Assembly (NCBI RefSeq): GCF_021390155.1 | Contig: NZ_CP089985.1 | Span: 310,001-374,000, forward strand | DNA from: Pseudomonas sp. HN11 | GTDB lineage: Bacteria > Pseudomonadota > Gammaproteobacteria > Pseudomonadales > Pseudomonadaceae | Direction: 5' to 3' | Length of the DNA stretch: 64,000 nucleotides | Part shown: positions 1 through 8,938 of the stretch, piece after piece | How positions within the stretch are numbered: position 1 is the first letter of the stretch | Layout: each line of letters opens with the position of its first letter | The notes under the pieces: generated by a model | The model's input: the letters and a program-made list of their open reading frames with translations, nothing else | What the model was told of the DNA's origin: nothing | Database searches by the model: none | Translations under genes and position numbers: made by a program

Positions 1-972
1 TTCGACAAGCTGTGGACCTGGACCAAGTCGAACATGGCTGGCAACGACATCAGCCACAACTTGTTCGCTTGGCTGTGGGGCAAGAACAAAGAGGGCAAGT
101 GGGGCGTGATTGACGCCAACTCCGCCAGCGATGCCGACCTTTGGATCGCCTATGCACTGCTGGAAGCCGCGCGCCTCTGGAACGTGCCGCAATACCGTGC
201 CGATGCGCAATTAGTGTTGGCCAATGTGGAAAAGACCCTGATCGTGCGCGTACCGGGCCTTGGCAAGATGCTGTTGCCGGGGCCGGTGGGTTATTCCTAT
301 CCGGGCGGTTTGTGGCGCTTCAACCCCAGCTATCAAGTGTTGGCGCAACTGCGCCGCTTCCACAAAGAGCGCCCGAACGGCGGTTGGAATGATGTGGCCG
401 ACAGCAACGTGAAGATGCTCGCCGACCCACACAGCAACCCCCATGGTTTTGCCGCCAACTGGGTGGGTTTCCGCGCCACCAGCGCCAATACCGGCGTGTT
501 TGTGGTCGATCCGTACTCCGACGACTTGGGCAGCTACGACGCTATCCGCACTTACCTGTGGGCCGGCATGACTGCCAAGGGCGATCCCCTCGCGGCGCCG
601 ATGCTCAAGGCCCTGGGTGGTCTGTCACGGGCGACGGCTGCATCGGCCAATGGCCTGCCCCCGGAGAAAGTCCATGTTCTGACCGGTGAAGTCGAGAAGA
701 ACAATGGCTACTCGCCGCTGGGTTTCTCGGCGTCGGCCATGGTGTTCTTCCAGGCACGGGGCGAGACAGCCCTGGCGCAACTGCAAACGCAGAAGCTCGA
801 CGATGTGTTGGGCAAGGCCATGGTGCCCTCCGCACCCGATACCGCGCAGCCGCTTTATTACGACTACATGCTTAGCCTGTTCGGCACAGGCTTTGCCGAT
901 CAAAAGTACCGCTTCGAACAGGACGGTACGGTCAAATTATTCTGGGAGGGCGCATGCGCCGCCACACGCTAG
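1..972 (+). CDS. bcsZ: Endo-1,4-beta-glucanase of the cellulose operon (BcsZ/WssD), 5'-truncated
   Basis: The reading frame is open from base 1, so the window begins inside this gene and about 323 C-terminal residues are present. The protein resembles glycoside hydrolase family 8 endoglucanases of bacterial cellulose operons (WssD in P. fluorescens SBW25): an Asp/Trp-rich helical-barrel sequence containing WIAYALLEAARLW and a late YYDYMLSLFG segment. Family members are periplasmic and trim beta-1,4-glucan during export. The stop overlaps the bcsC start by 19 bases, which supports translational coupling in one wss transcript. The signal peptide and the first catalytic residues lie outside the window. 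Confidence 0.93.
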   Translation, partial: FDKLWTWTKSNMAGNDISHNLFAWLWGKNKEGKWGVIDANSASDADLWIAYALLEAARLWNVPQYRADAQLVLANVEKTLIVRVPGLGKMLLPGPVGYSYPGGLWRFNPSYQVLAQLRRFHKERPNGGWNDVADSNVKMLADPHSNPHGFAANWVGFRATSANTGVFVVDPYSDDLGSYDAIRTYLWAGMTAKGDPLAAPMLKALGGLSRATAASANGLPPEKVHVLTGEVEKNNGYSPLGFSASAMVFFQARGETALAQLQTQKLDDVLGKAMVPSAPDTAQPLYYDYMLSLFGTGFADQKYRFEQDGTVKLFWEGACAATR

Positions 973-3900
973 CCCTTGCGATATTGGCCACCCTGGCGTC
1001 CAGCGCCAGCCTGGCTGCAACCAGCGACCCACAAATCTTGCTGATCGAGCAGGGCAACTATTGGCAGTCGAAGAAAAAACCGGAACGCGCCCTGGAAAGC
1101 TGGCAGAAACTCTTGAGCCTGAGCCCCGAGCAACCGGACGCGCTGTACGGTATCGGCCTGATTCAGGTTCAACAGCAGCACCCGGAAGAAGCGCAGAAAT
1201 ACCTGGCCCGCCTGCGTGCGATTTCGCCGTTGCCGCGCCAAGCCTTGCAGCTTGAACAAGACATCGCAGTCAACACACCCACCAACGCCAAGTTGCTGGA
1301 GCAGGCCCGTGAACTGGGTGAGCCGGTGGAAGAGCGTGAAAAAGCGGTGGCCCTGTACCGCCAGATTTTCCAGGGGCGCCAGCCTCAGGGTCTGATCGCG
1401 CGTGAGTATTACAACGCCTTGGCGTTCACGCCGAAAGGCACCGCCGAAGGTATTGCCGGCCTGCAACGTGTAACGCGTGAGCGGCCGAATGACTCGATCG
1501 CCGCGCTGTTCCTGGCTCGGCACCTGGCGCGTAACCCGTCCTCCCGCGTCGAAGGTATTCGTGCGATGGAGCGCCTTTCGACCGACAACGACGTGGGCGG
1601 CGCCGCCGATGAAGGCTGGCGTTTTGCGCTGGTCTGGCTCGGTGCACCGAACCGTGACCAAGTGCCGTTGTTTCAGCAGTTCCTGGCCAAACATCCGGAT
1701 GACACCGAGATCCGTGCCCTGATGAACAAAGGCATTGCCCAAGGCAAGGGCGATGGCGGCTGGCAGCGTGATCCGAAGTTGGTCAAGGCGTTCAAGGCAC
1801 TGGACGAGGGCGACCTGAAGACCGCCGAGCCGTTGCTGTCGGCACGCCTGGCGGAAAAATCCAACGATGTGGATGCCCTGGGCGGCATGGGCGTGCTGCG
1901 TCAACAGCAGCAGCGCTTCAGCGAGGCAGAAAATTACCTCGGGCAAGCTACGCGTTTGCCCGGCGGTGCGGCCTGGCAAAAGCCTTTGAATGAAGCGCGT
2001 TACTGGAGCCTGCTCAACCAGGCACGGGACGCGCAGACCGCCGGCCGCGGCAGCCAGGCCCGTGACCTGGCGGCCCAAGCAGAGCGCCTGAACCCGAACC
2101 GCGCCGACGCCACCGTGGCCCTTGCCGGCTTCCAGGCCCAGGACAATCAATTCGATGCCGCCGAAGCCTCCTATCGCAAAGTGCTGGCGCGCAACCCTGG
2201 CGACCCGGACGCCCTGAATGGCCTGATTGGTGTGCTGTCCCAATCGGGCCGTCCGGACGAAGCCTTGAAGCTGATCGACTCGGTATCACCGGCCGACCGC
2301 GCCAAGTTTTCCTCGACGGCCAAGATCAAAGCCATGCGCGCCACCCAGTTGGGTAAATCTGCCGATCAGCGCGGCGACTTGAAGGCCGCACAGGCGGCGT
2401 ATCAGCAGGCCCTCGACGCTGACCCTGAAAACCCCTGGACACGCTTCGCCCTCGCGCGGGTCTACCTGCGTGACGGCCAGATCCGCAACGCCCGCGCCCT
2501 GCTCGATGGCCTGCTTAAAAGCCAGCCCAACCAGCCGGATGCGCTGTACACCAGCACCCTGCTGTCGGTGGAGTTGGGTGAGTGGAAGGCGGCTGATGCG
2601 ACCCTTTCACGTGTCCCGGCCGGCCAACGCACGGCGGACATGAATGAACTGGCGAGCGATATTGCCCTGCACAAGCAGACCGACATTGCCGTCGAAACTG
2701 CCCGCCGTGGCCAGCGCCCCGAAGCCCTGGCCTTGCTCGGCCGCAGTGCCGCGTTGGCCGGTAAAAAGCCGGAACGCCTTGCAGTGCTGGCGTCTGCTTA
2801 TGTCGACGTCGGTGCGCCGGAAGAAGGCCTGCAGATCATGCAGGGCGTGCTGGACACCACCCCGAACCCGACCGCCGATCAGAAGCTGCTCTACGCCAGC
2901 GTATTGCTCAAGGCCAACCGTTACACCGAAGCCGGCGACATCCTGCGTGACCTGCAGAGCCAGCGCCTGAGTGATGCCGGGCGCCAGCGCTACGAAGACC
3001 TGATCTTCCAATACCGGGTCAAGCAAGCCGACGCGTTACGCGAGAAGAATGACCTGGTGGCGGCGTACGACATGCTTTCGCCGGCTTTGGTCCAGCGGCC
3101 TAACGACACCTCGGCGATTGGTGCACTGGCACGCATGTATGCCGCCGGCGGCGACGGCAAAAAAGCCATGGATCTCTACCGCCCGCTGGTCCAGCAAAAC
3201 CCGAATAACGCGCCGCTGCAACTGGGCCTGGCGGACATCGCCTTGAAGGGCGGTGACCGTGGGCTTGCGCAATCGGCGGCCGACAAGGCACTGACCCTGG
3301 AACCGACGAGTGCCGAAGTGCTGACGTCGGCAGCGGGCATTTACCGTGGGCTGGGGCGCAATAACGAAGCCACTGAATTGCTGCGCCGCGCGCTGGCCAT
3401 CGAAAGCACTCAGCGCGCCCAGGCCCGCTCGGCCCTGGCAGACGCTCAGGGCGTGGCCTACAACCCCTTCGTCGGCTTACCCGGCCAACGTCGGCAGATA
3501 ACCGACCTGGCGGTGGATCGCGGCACCGTGCCGCCTGCGATTGATGCACCGGCCAACGTGATGCCGGCGCCGGTCGCGGCAACGGGGCCGGCAAACGCTG
3601 TAACCACCAGCGGCTATGCGCCCTCGAACAATTTGAGTGATCCGTTTGTGCCGCCGACGCGCATCGCTGCACTGGACAACCCGACCTTGAGCCCGGCGCA
3701 ACGTGCCCTTGACTCGATGCTGCGCGACCGCAGCGGTTACCTGGTGCAGGGCCTGAGCGTGCGCAGCAACAACGGTGAAAGTGGCTTGAGCAAAATCACC
3801 CAGGTGGACACGCCGTTCGAAGCGCGCATGCCGGTGGGTGACGTGAACGTGGCGTTGCGTGTGACGCCCGTTAGCTTGAGTTCGGGTACGGTCAAAGCTA

Positions 3901-4850
3901 TTTCGGCCGCGCGTTTTGGCGCTGGCGCAGGCGAGGACAAGGCCCGGCGAGAAAACGGTGTCGGCCTGGCCGTCGCTGTCGAAGACCCGGCGCAAGGCGT
4001 CAAGGCTGACATCGGTGTGAGCCCTCTTGGCTTTACCTACAACACCGTGGTCGGTGGCGCGAGTGTGAATCGCCCGTTCACCGAAGGCGGCAACCTGCGC
4101 TATGGCGTCAACGTTTCGCGGCGCCCGGTTACTGATAGCGTCACCTCGTTTGCGGGTTCGAAAGCCAGGATCACTGACGCCAATGGCGAGGTCCACGAGG
4201 AGAAGTGGGGCGGCGTGACCGCCAACGGCGGGCGTGTCGAATTGAGCTACGACAACCAGGAAGTCGGTGCCTACGGCTATGCGTCGTTGCACAAGTTGCT
4301 GGGTAATAACGTCGAAGACAATACCCGCATGGAGTTGGGCAGCGGCGTCTATTGGTACCTGCGTAACACGCCGACCGATACCCTCACGCTGGGTGTCAGC
4401 GGCATGGCCATGGGCTTCAAGGACAACCAGGGTTTCTACACCTACGGACAGGGCGGATATTTCAGCCCGCAGCGCTTCTTCTCCTTGGCCGTGCCGGTAC
4501 GTTGGGCGCAGAGTTTCGACCGTTTCAGCTACGAGGTGAAAAGTTCGGTGGGCGTGCAGCATATCGCGCAAGATGGCGCCGATTATTTCCCGACGGAAAG
4601 TCGCCTTCAAGAAAATGCGTCCATCAAAAAATACGACAGCAGCAGCAAGACCGGCATCGGCTACAGCCTCAATGCGGCCGCCGAATACCGCCTCAGCTCG
4701 CGCTTTTATCTGGGTGGCGAAGTCGGTGTCGACAACGCCCAGGACTACCGCCAGTACGTCGGTAACGCGTACCTGCGCTACCTGTTTGAAGACCTGAGCG
4801 GGCCTATGCCTCTGCCGGTCAGCCCTTACCGTTCCCCTTATTCGAATTGA
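954..4850 (+). CDS. bcsC: Cellulose synthase outer-membrane export protein BcsC/WssE
   Basis: This 1298-residue protein has a Sec signal peptide (about residues 1-22, MRRHTLALAILATLASSASL). A long array of TPR repeats occupies roughly residues 30-860, with repeated A..A..LD.DP.NP-type helices. A Pro/Ala-rich linker follows, then a C-terminal beta-barrel domain from about residue 905 that ends in alternating aromatic strands. This is the BcsC architecture: a periplasmic TPR scaffold linked to an outer-membrane porin through which cellulose leaves the cell. Its start lies inside bcsZ behind GGGAGGGC. The length is normal for the family, and the next gene starts 16 bases downstream. Confidence 0.96.
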   Translation: MRRHTLALAILATLASSASLAATSDPQILLIEQGNYWQSKKKPERALESWQKLLSLSPEQPDALYGIGLIQVQQQHPEEAQKYLARLRAISPLPRQALQLEQDIAVNTPTNAKLLEQARELGEPVEEREKAVALYRQIFQGRQPQGLIAREYYNALAFTPKGTAEGIAGLQRVTRERPNDSIAALFLARHLARNPSSRVEGIRAMERLSTDNDVGGAADEGWRFALVWLGAPNRDQVPLFQQFLAKHPDDTEIRALMNKGIAQGKGDGGWQRDPKLVKAFKALDEGDLKTAEPLLSARLAEKSNDVDALGGMGVLRQQQQRFSEAENYLGQATRLPGGAAWQKPLNEARYWSLLNQARDAQTAGRGSQARDLAAQAERLNPNRADATVALAGFQAQDNQFDAAEASYRKVLARNPGDPDALNGLIGVLSQSGRPDEALKLIDSVSPADRAKFSSTAKIKAMRATQLGKSADQRGDLKAAQAAYQQALDADPENPWTRFALARVYLRDGQIRNARALLDGLLKSQPNQPDALYTSTLLSVELGEWKAADATLSRVPAGQRTADMNELASDIALHKQTDIAVETARRGQRPEALALLGRSAALAGKKPERLAVLASAYVDVGAPEEGLQIMQGVLDTTPNPTADQKLLYASVLLKANRYTEAGDILRDLQSQRLSDAGRQRYEDLIFQYRVKQADALREKNDLVAAYDMLSPALVQRPNDTSAIGALARMYAAGGDGKKAMDLYRPLVQQNPNNAPLQLGLADIALKGGDRGLAQSAADKALTLEPTSAEVLTSAAGIYRGLGRNNEATELLRRALAIESTQRAQARSALADAQGVAYNPFVGLPGQRRQITDLAVDRGTVPPAIDAPANVMPAPVAATGPANAVTTSGYAPSNNLSDPFVPPTRIAALDNPTLSPAQRALDSMLRDRSGYLVQGLSVRSNNGESGLSKITQVDTPFEARMPVGDVNVALRVTPVSLSSGTVKAISAARFGAGAGEDKARRENGVGLAVAVEDPAQGVKADIGVSPLGFTYNTVVGGASVNRPFTEGGNLRYGVNVSRRPVTDSVTSFAGSKARITDANGEVHEEKWGGVTANGGRVELSYDNQEVGAYGYASLHKLLGNNVEDNTRMELGSGVYWYLRNTPTDTLTLGVSGMAMGFKDNQGFYTYGQGGYFSPQRFFSLAVPVRWAQSFDRFSYEVKSSVGVQHIAQDGADYFPTESRLQENASIKKYDSSSKTGIGYSLNAAAEYRLSSRFYLGGEVGVDNAQDYRQYVGNAYLRYLFEDLSGPMPLPVSPYRSPYSN

Positions 4851-4866
4851 TTAATAGGAGTCATCC

Positions 4867-5529
4867 ATGCCTGTTTCCGCAATTGCCGGCCTGACCCTGC
4901 TGGTACTGGGCGAAAGCCATTTGAGCTTTCCTGACCACCTGCTTGACCCGCTGCAAGCCAACCTGACGGCGCAGGGCGCCAAGGTGCACACCATTGGCGC
5001 TTGCGGTGCTGGTGCGGCCGACTGGATCGTGTCGAAGAAACTCGACTGCGGCGCCGAGAACCTGCCGGGCGCCAAGCCGCAAGTATTCGGCAAGAACGCC
5101 ATGAGCACCACGCCGGTCAAGGACCTGATCGCCAAGGACAAGCCCGACCTCGTCGTGATCATCATTGGCGATACCATGGCTTCCTATCCGGACCCGCAGT
5201 TCCCGAAAGTCTGGGCGTGGAAGAGCGTCACGTCCTTGACCAAGGCCATCAGCGAAACCGGCACCAAGTGCGTGTGGGTTGGCCCGGCTTGGGGCAAGGT
5301 CGGCAGCCTGTACAAGAAGGATGACGCGCGCACCAAGCTGATGTCGTCGTTCCTGGCGACCAACGTGGCGCCTTGCACCTATATCGACTCTCTGACCTTC
5401 TCCAAACCGGGAGAGTGGATCACCACTGACGGCCAGCACTTCACCATCGATGGCTACCAGAAGTGGGCCAAGGCCATCGGTGGCGCGCTGTCGGCATTGC
5501 CGGCGGATGCTGTGAAGGGAGCCAAGTGA
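4867..5529 (+). CDS. wssF: WssF, SGNH-type protein of the cellulose acetylation module
   Basis: A 220-residue protein with an SGNH/GDSL-like layout: G-E-S at residues 15-17 (candidate nucleophile Ser17), a G-D-T block near 101-103, and D-G-Q-H at about 188-191 as the candidate catalytic Asp/His. It sits between bcsC and the AlgF-like gene, where SBW25 carries wssF, a gene needed for cellulose acetylation. The likely role is presentation or transfer of acetyl groups. A strong AGGAG lies 9 bases before the ATG. The N-terminus is weakly hydrophobic (AIAGLTLLVLG) and is probably the first beta strand rather than a signal peptide, so localisation is uncertain. The stop overlaps the next start (ATGA). 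Confidence 0.85.
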   Translation: MPVSAIAGLTLLVLGESHLSFPDHLLDPLQANLTAQGAKVHTIGACGAGAADWIVSKKLDCGAENLPGAKPQVFGKNAMSTTPVKDLIAKDKPDLVVIIIGDTMASYPDPQFPKVWAWKSVTSLTKAISETGTKCVWVGPAWGKVGSLYKKDDARTKLMSSFLATNVAPCTYIDSLTFSKPGEWITTDGQHFTIDGYQKWAKAIGGALSALPADAVKGAK

Positions 5530-6194
5530 TGAAGCGAATTTCCCTGGGTTTGGCAACCTTGCTCGCCAGCGTCAGCGCCTACAGTGCCGATATCCCGCTG
5601 TACCCCACCGGTCCGGAAAAGGACTCGGCGTTCCTGCGCTTTGCCAACGGCACCAGCAGCGAGTTGAAGCTGGTAGCCGAAGGGTCCAAGGCCAGCCTGG
5701 TGCTGGGCGGCGACAAGCTTGTCTCCGATTATCTGCCTGTGTCGGGCGGCACTGCACCAGTCAAAGGTGTGTTGAGCCAGGGTGGGAAAAACGCTGATCT
5801 GGCTGTCACTGTGGCGCCGGGCGAATTCGCCACGGTTATCGCCGTCGCCGACGCCAAGGGTGGCATTCGCCAAGTGGTGGTCCATGAGCAACCGGACGAC
5901 TTCAACGCGCTGAAGGCCTCCCTGGCCTTTGTCAACGCTGACGCCGCGTGCGCCGACGCCAGCCTGGATGCCGTGGCGCAAAAGGCTGAGCTGTTCAAGA
6001 AGGTCGCCGAAGGTTCAGTGCAACGTCGGATGATCAACCCGGTGGAGCTGTCGGTGCAGCTCAAATGCGCCGGTACGCCAACCGGGCAACCGTTGACGTT
6101 CACCCTCAAGGCCGGTGAGCGCTACAGCGTGTTGGCACTGCCATCCGCTGCCGGTACCAGGTTGTTGTTCGCGCCTGACACGCTCGCTAACTGA
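5529..6194 (+). CDS. wssG: WssG, AlgF-like periplasmic O-acetylation protein
   Basis: The ATG at 5529, overlapping the wssF stop, gives a 221-residue protein with a clear signal peptide (MKRISLGLATLLASVSAYSA). An in-frame alternative start further upstream would bury this signal, so it was rejected. The mature part (IPLYPTGPEKDSAFLRFANG) resembles alginate O-acetylation protein AlgF, a periplasmic adaptor that works with AlgI and AlgJ. In the wss operon the homologue acts with WssH and WssI to acetylate cellulose. Two Cys residues (AACADA and QLKCAG) could form a disulfide. Confidence 0.88.
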   Translation: MKRISLGLATLLASVSAYSADIPLYPTGPEKDSAFLRFANGTSSELKLVAEGSKASLVLGGDKLVSDYLPVSGGTAPVKGVLSQGGKNADLAVTVAPGEFATVIAVADAKGGIRQVVVHEQPDDFNALKASLAFVNADAACADASLDAVAQKAELFKKVAEGSVQRRMINPVELSVQLKCAGTPTGQPLTFTLKAGERYSVLALPSAAGTRLLFAPDTLAN

Positions 6195-6211
6195 TCGGGC
6201 CCGACGCCACC

Positions 6212-7627
6212 ATGGTCTTTGCCTCACTCGAATTCCTCACGCTGTTCCTGCCGGCTTTCCTGTTGATCTATGCCCTGGCGCGTCCGAGCTGGCGTAACGT
6301 CATCCTGTTGATGGGCAGTTGGTTGTTCTACGGCTGGTTGAGCCCGTTGTTCCTGTTCCTGCACATGGTGTTGACCGTAGTGGCATGGGGCGGCGGCTTG
6401 CTGGTGGACCGTTCGCGTGAGGACGGCAAAGGCCGGGTGCGCCTGTTGATTGCGTTGATCGTGTTCAACACGGCCGTGCTGTGTTGGTACAAGTACGCCA
6501 ACATCGTCGCCGGGACCGTGAGTGAAGTGATCACTTGGTACGGCTACATGCCGTTGGACTGGCAGCGCGTGGCCTTGCCGGCCGGTTTGTCCTTCATCGT
6601 GTTGCAGGCAATTTCCTACCTGGTGGATGTGCACCGTCACACGGTGCCGGTGGAGCGCAGCTTCATCAACTACGCCACCTATATTTCGATGTTCGGGCAC
6701 TCGATTGCGGGTCCGATCATCCGTTACGACTGGGTTCGCCGTGAGCTGAACCAGCGTTGTTTCAATTGGGCGAATTTCTCCCTGGGCGCGCGGCGCTTCA
6801 TGATCGGCATGGGCATGAAAGTGCTGGTGGCCGACACCCTGTCGCCGCTGGTGGACATCGCCTTCCACCTGGAAAACCCCAGTCTGGTGGACGCCTGGAT
6901 CGGTTGCCTGGCGTATTCGCTGCAACTGTTCTTCGACTTCGCCGGCTACAGCGCCATGGCCATCGGCCTGGGCCTGATGCTGGGCTTCCACTTCCCGGAA
7001 AACTTCAACCGGCCGTATCTGGCCAGCAGCATCCAGGACTTCTGGCGACGTTGGCATTTGTCGTTGTCCAGCTGGTTGCGCGACTATCTTTACATCACCC
7101 TGGGCGGAAACCGCGATGGCGTGTGGCGCACCTATCGCAACCTGTTCCTGACCATGGCGATTGCCGGGTTGTGGCACGGCGGCGACAGCTGGAACTACCT
7201 GCTGTGGGGTTCGGCCCACGGCGTGGCGTTGTGTGTTGACCGGGCTTGGTCGCGGTCGAGCCTGCCGAGCATTCCGCCCGTGCTGTCGCACGTTCTCACG
7301 CTGCTGTTTGTGTGTCTGGCCTGGACTTTGTTCCGCGCGCCGGGTTTCCATTCGGCACTGACCATGTACGCCGGCCAGTTCGGTTTGCACGGCATGGCCT
7401 TGGGCGACGCGATGGCGGTGGCCATGCGCCCGGCCCATGGCATGGCGGCCTTGTTGGGCCTGGTGTGCATCATTGCGCCGATCTGGCAGGTGCGTTGCGA
7501 ACAGCGTTTCGGCACTCAGCCGTGGTTTGTCGTGGCGGCTTCGCTGTGGCCGGTGGCGGGGTTTGTATTGTCGTTCGCGCTGATTGCCAGCCGCGACGCC
7601 GTACCGTTTCTGTACTTTCAGTTTTAA
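6212..7627 (+). CDS. wssH: WssH, MBOAT-family membrane O-acyltransferase (AlgI-like)
   Basis: A 471-residue polytopic protein of the MBOAT family, closest in architecture to alginate O-acetyltransferase AlgI. It begins with the AlgI-like stretch VFASLEFLTLFLPAFLL. The motif W-H-G with His at residue 322 (IAGLWHGGDSWN) matches the conserved catalytic His of the family. These proteins move acetyl groups from a cytoplasmic donor across the inner membrane to periplasmic partners (here WssI/WssG/WssF). Only a weak Shine-Dalgarno is visible, so translation may depend on coupling from wssG 17 bases upstream. Confidence 0.93.
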   Translation: MVFASLEFLTLFLPAFLLIYALARPSWRNVILLMGSWLFYGWLSPLFLFLHMVLTVVAWGGGLLVDRSREDGKGRVRLLIALIVFNTAVLCWYKYANIVAGTVSEVITWYGYMPLDWQRVALPAGLSFIVLQAISYLVDVHRHTVPVERSFINYATYISMFGHSIAGPIIRYDWVRRELNQRCFNWANFSLGARRFMIGMGMKVLVADTLSPLVDIAFHLENPSLVDAWIGCLAYSLQLFFDFAGYSAMAIGLGLMLGFHFPENFNRPYLASSIQDFWRRWHLSLSSWLRDYLYITLGGNRDGVWRTYRNLFLTMAIAGLWHGGDSWNYLLWGSAHGVALCVDRAWSRSSLPSIPPVLSHVLTLLFVCLAWTLFRAPGFHSALTMYAGQFGLHGMALGDAMAVAMRPAHGMAALLGLVCIIAPIWQVRCEQRFGTQPWFVVAASLWPVAGFVLSFALIASRDAVPFLYFQF

Positions 7628-7639
7628 GGACGCCCGACC

Positions 7640-8764
7640 ATGCCTGCTCCTACCGCGCCGACGCCACCAAGCGACCTGGCCCTTCGCACCAGCCCCTTGG
7701 CGGCCTGGGTGCTGGTGCCCTTTTTGGCGGCGGGGCTGCTGTCCTGCGCCTGGTTGATGGTGAAGGGACCGATCAGTTATGTGCCGGCCAAGGTCGACAG
7801 CGCCATGCTGTTGCATGGCGACCTGACCCACCGTTTTGCCAAGGAGCTGGCCAAGGCGCCGATGGCGATTCAGGCGGCCAACCTGGAGCGCGGCGGCAGC
7901 TGGCTGGCGTTCGGCGATACCGGGCCGCGTGTGCGTCAGGGTTGCCCCGGCTGGCTGTTTATCAGTGATGAGCTGCGCATCAACCGCCATGCGCAGGCCA
8001 ATGCCCAGACCAAGGCCCAGGCAGTGATCGACCTGCAAAAACAGCTCGGTCAAAAAGGGATCGATTTGCAAGTGCTGGTGGTGCCGGACAAAAGCCGCAT
8101 TGCTGCTGCCCAACGTTGCGGCCTGTACCGCCCGGCAATGCTCGACAGCCGTATCCGGGATTGGACTGCCGTGTTGCAGTCCGCCGGAGTTTCCGCGCTG
8201 GACCTGACCGATACGTTCAAGCCTCTGGGCGCCGAAGCCTACCTGCGCACGGACACCCACTGGAGCGAAATCGGCTCCAACGCCGGTGCCCAGGCCTTGG
8301 CGCAACGCATCCAGCAACGCGGCATCAAAGCCACGCCGGAGCAAACCTTCGATATCACCCAGGCGCCGCTTGCCGTACGCCCTGGTGACCTGGTGCGCCT
8401 GGCCGGTCTCGACTGGTTGCCGCCCAAATTGCAGCCACCAGGGGAGGCGGTCGCAGCCAGCACAGCCCATGAAACCGGCGGTGCATCCAGCAATGCCGAC
8501 GACCTGTTTGGCGACGCCGGCCTGCCCAATGTGGCGCTGATCGGCACATCGTTCTCGCGCAACTCCAACTTTGTTGGCTTCCTGCAAAAGGCCCTGAATG
8601 CGCCTGTGGGCAATTTCAGTAAAGATGGGGGTGAGTTCTCGGGCGCGGCCAAGGCCTACTTCGACAGTCCGGCTTTCAAGCAAACCCCGCCTAAGTTGTT
8701 GATTTGGGAGATTCCGGAGCGGGATTTGCAAACACCCTACGATGCCATCATGGTTGGTCAGTAA
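7640..8764 (+). CDS. wssI: WssI, AlgJ/AlgX-like cellulose O-acetyltransferase
   Basis: A 374-residue protein with one N-terminal membrane anchor (about residues 18-38, AAWVLVPFLAAGLLSCAWLM) followed by a periplasmic SGNH-like acetyltransferase domain of the AlgJ/AlgX type. The D-T-H-W motif (Asp205, His207) is the expected catalytic Asp/His pair, and G-T-S-F-S near residue 302 is the candidate Ser block. It would take acetyl from WssH and put it on nascent cellulose. The start follows AAGGA. It is the last gene before a 174-base gap that separates it from wssJ. Confidence 0.9.
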   Translation: MPAPTAPTPPSDLALRTSPLAAWVLVPFLAAGLLSCAWLMVKGPISYVPAKVDSAMLLHGDLTHRFAKELAKAPMAIQAANLERGGSWLAFGDTGPRVRQGCPGWLFISDELRINRHAQANAQTKAQAVIDLQKQLGQKGIDLQVLVVPDKSRIAAAQRCGLYRPAMLDSRIRDWTAVLQSAGVSALDLTDTFKPLGAEAYLRTDTHWSEIGSNAGAQALAQRIQQRGIKATPEQTFDITQAPLAVRPGDLVRLAGLDWLPPKLQPPGEAVAASTAHETGGASSNADDLFGDAGLPNVALIGTSFSRNSNFVGFLQKALNAPVGNFSKDGGEFSGAAKAYFDSPAFKQTPPKLLIWEIPERDLQTPYDAIMVGQ

Positions 8765-8938
8765 TTTGACGATATGCCGCTTGTCTAAAAAAAAGGCGAA
8801 TTTATCATCAAAATAATGACACTTTTGCTGACCTAAAGCAGACTGCGTGCACTAGGGCGACCACAAAAAGACCTGCGGTAAGTAGTTAACAGCTGACCTC
8901 TTCACGTCTTTAAGCCTCGCCGTGATGAGGAATGCGCT

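Noticed and set aside
969..2243. Long minus-strand open frame opposite bcsC
   Set aside because: It is the antisense shadow of a GC-rich gene with strong family similarity on the plus strand, and its sequence has no recognisable domain.
6224..8731. 835-codon minus-strand open frame opposite wssH and wssI
   Set aside because: His/Gln/Arg-rich composition typical of the complement of third-position GC genes. The plus-strand genes have intact catalytic motifs.
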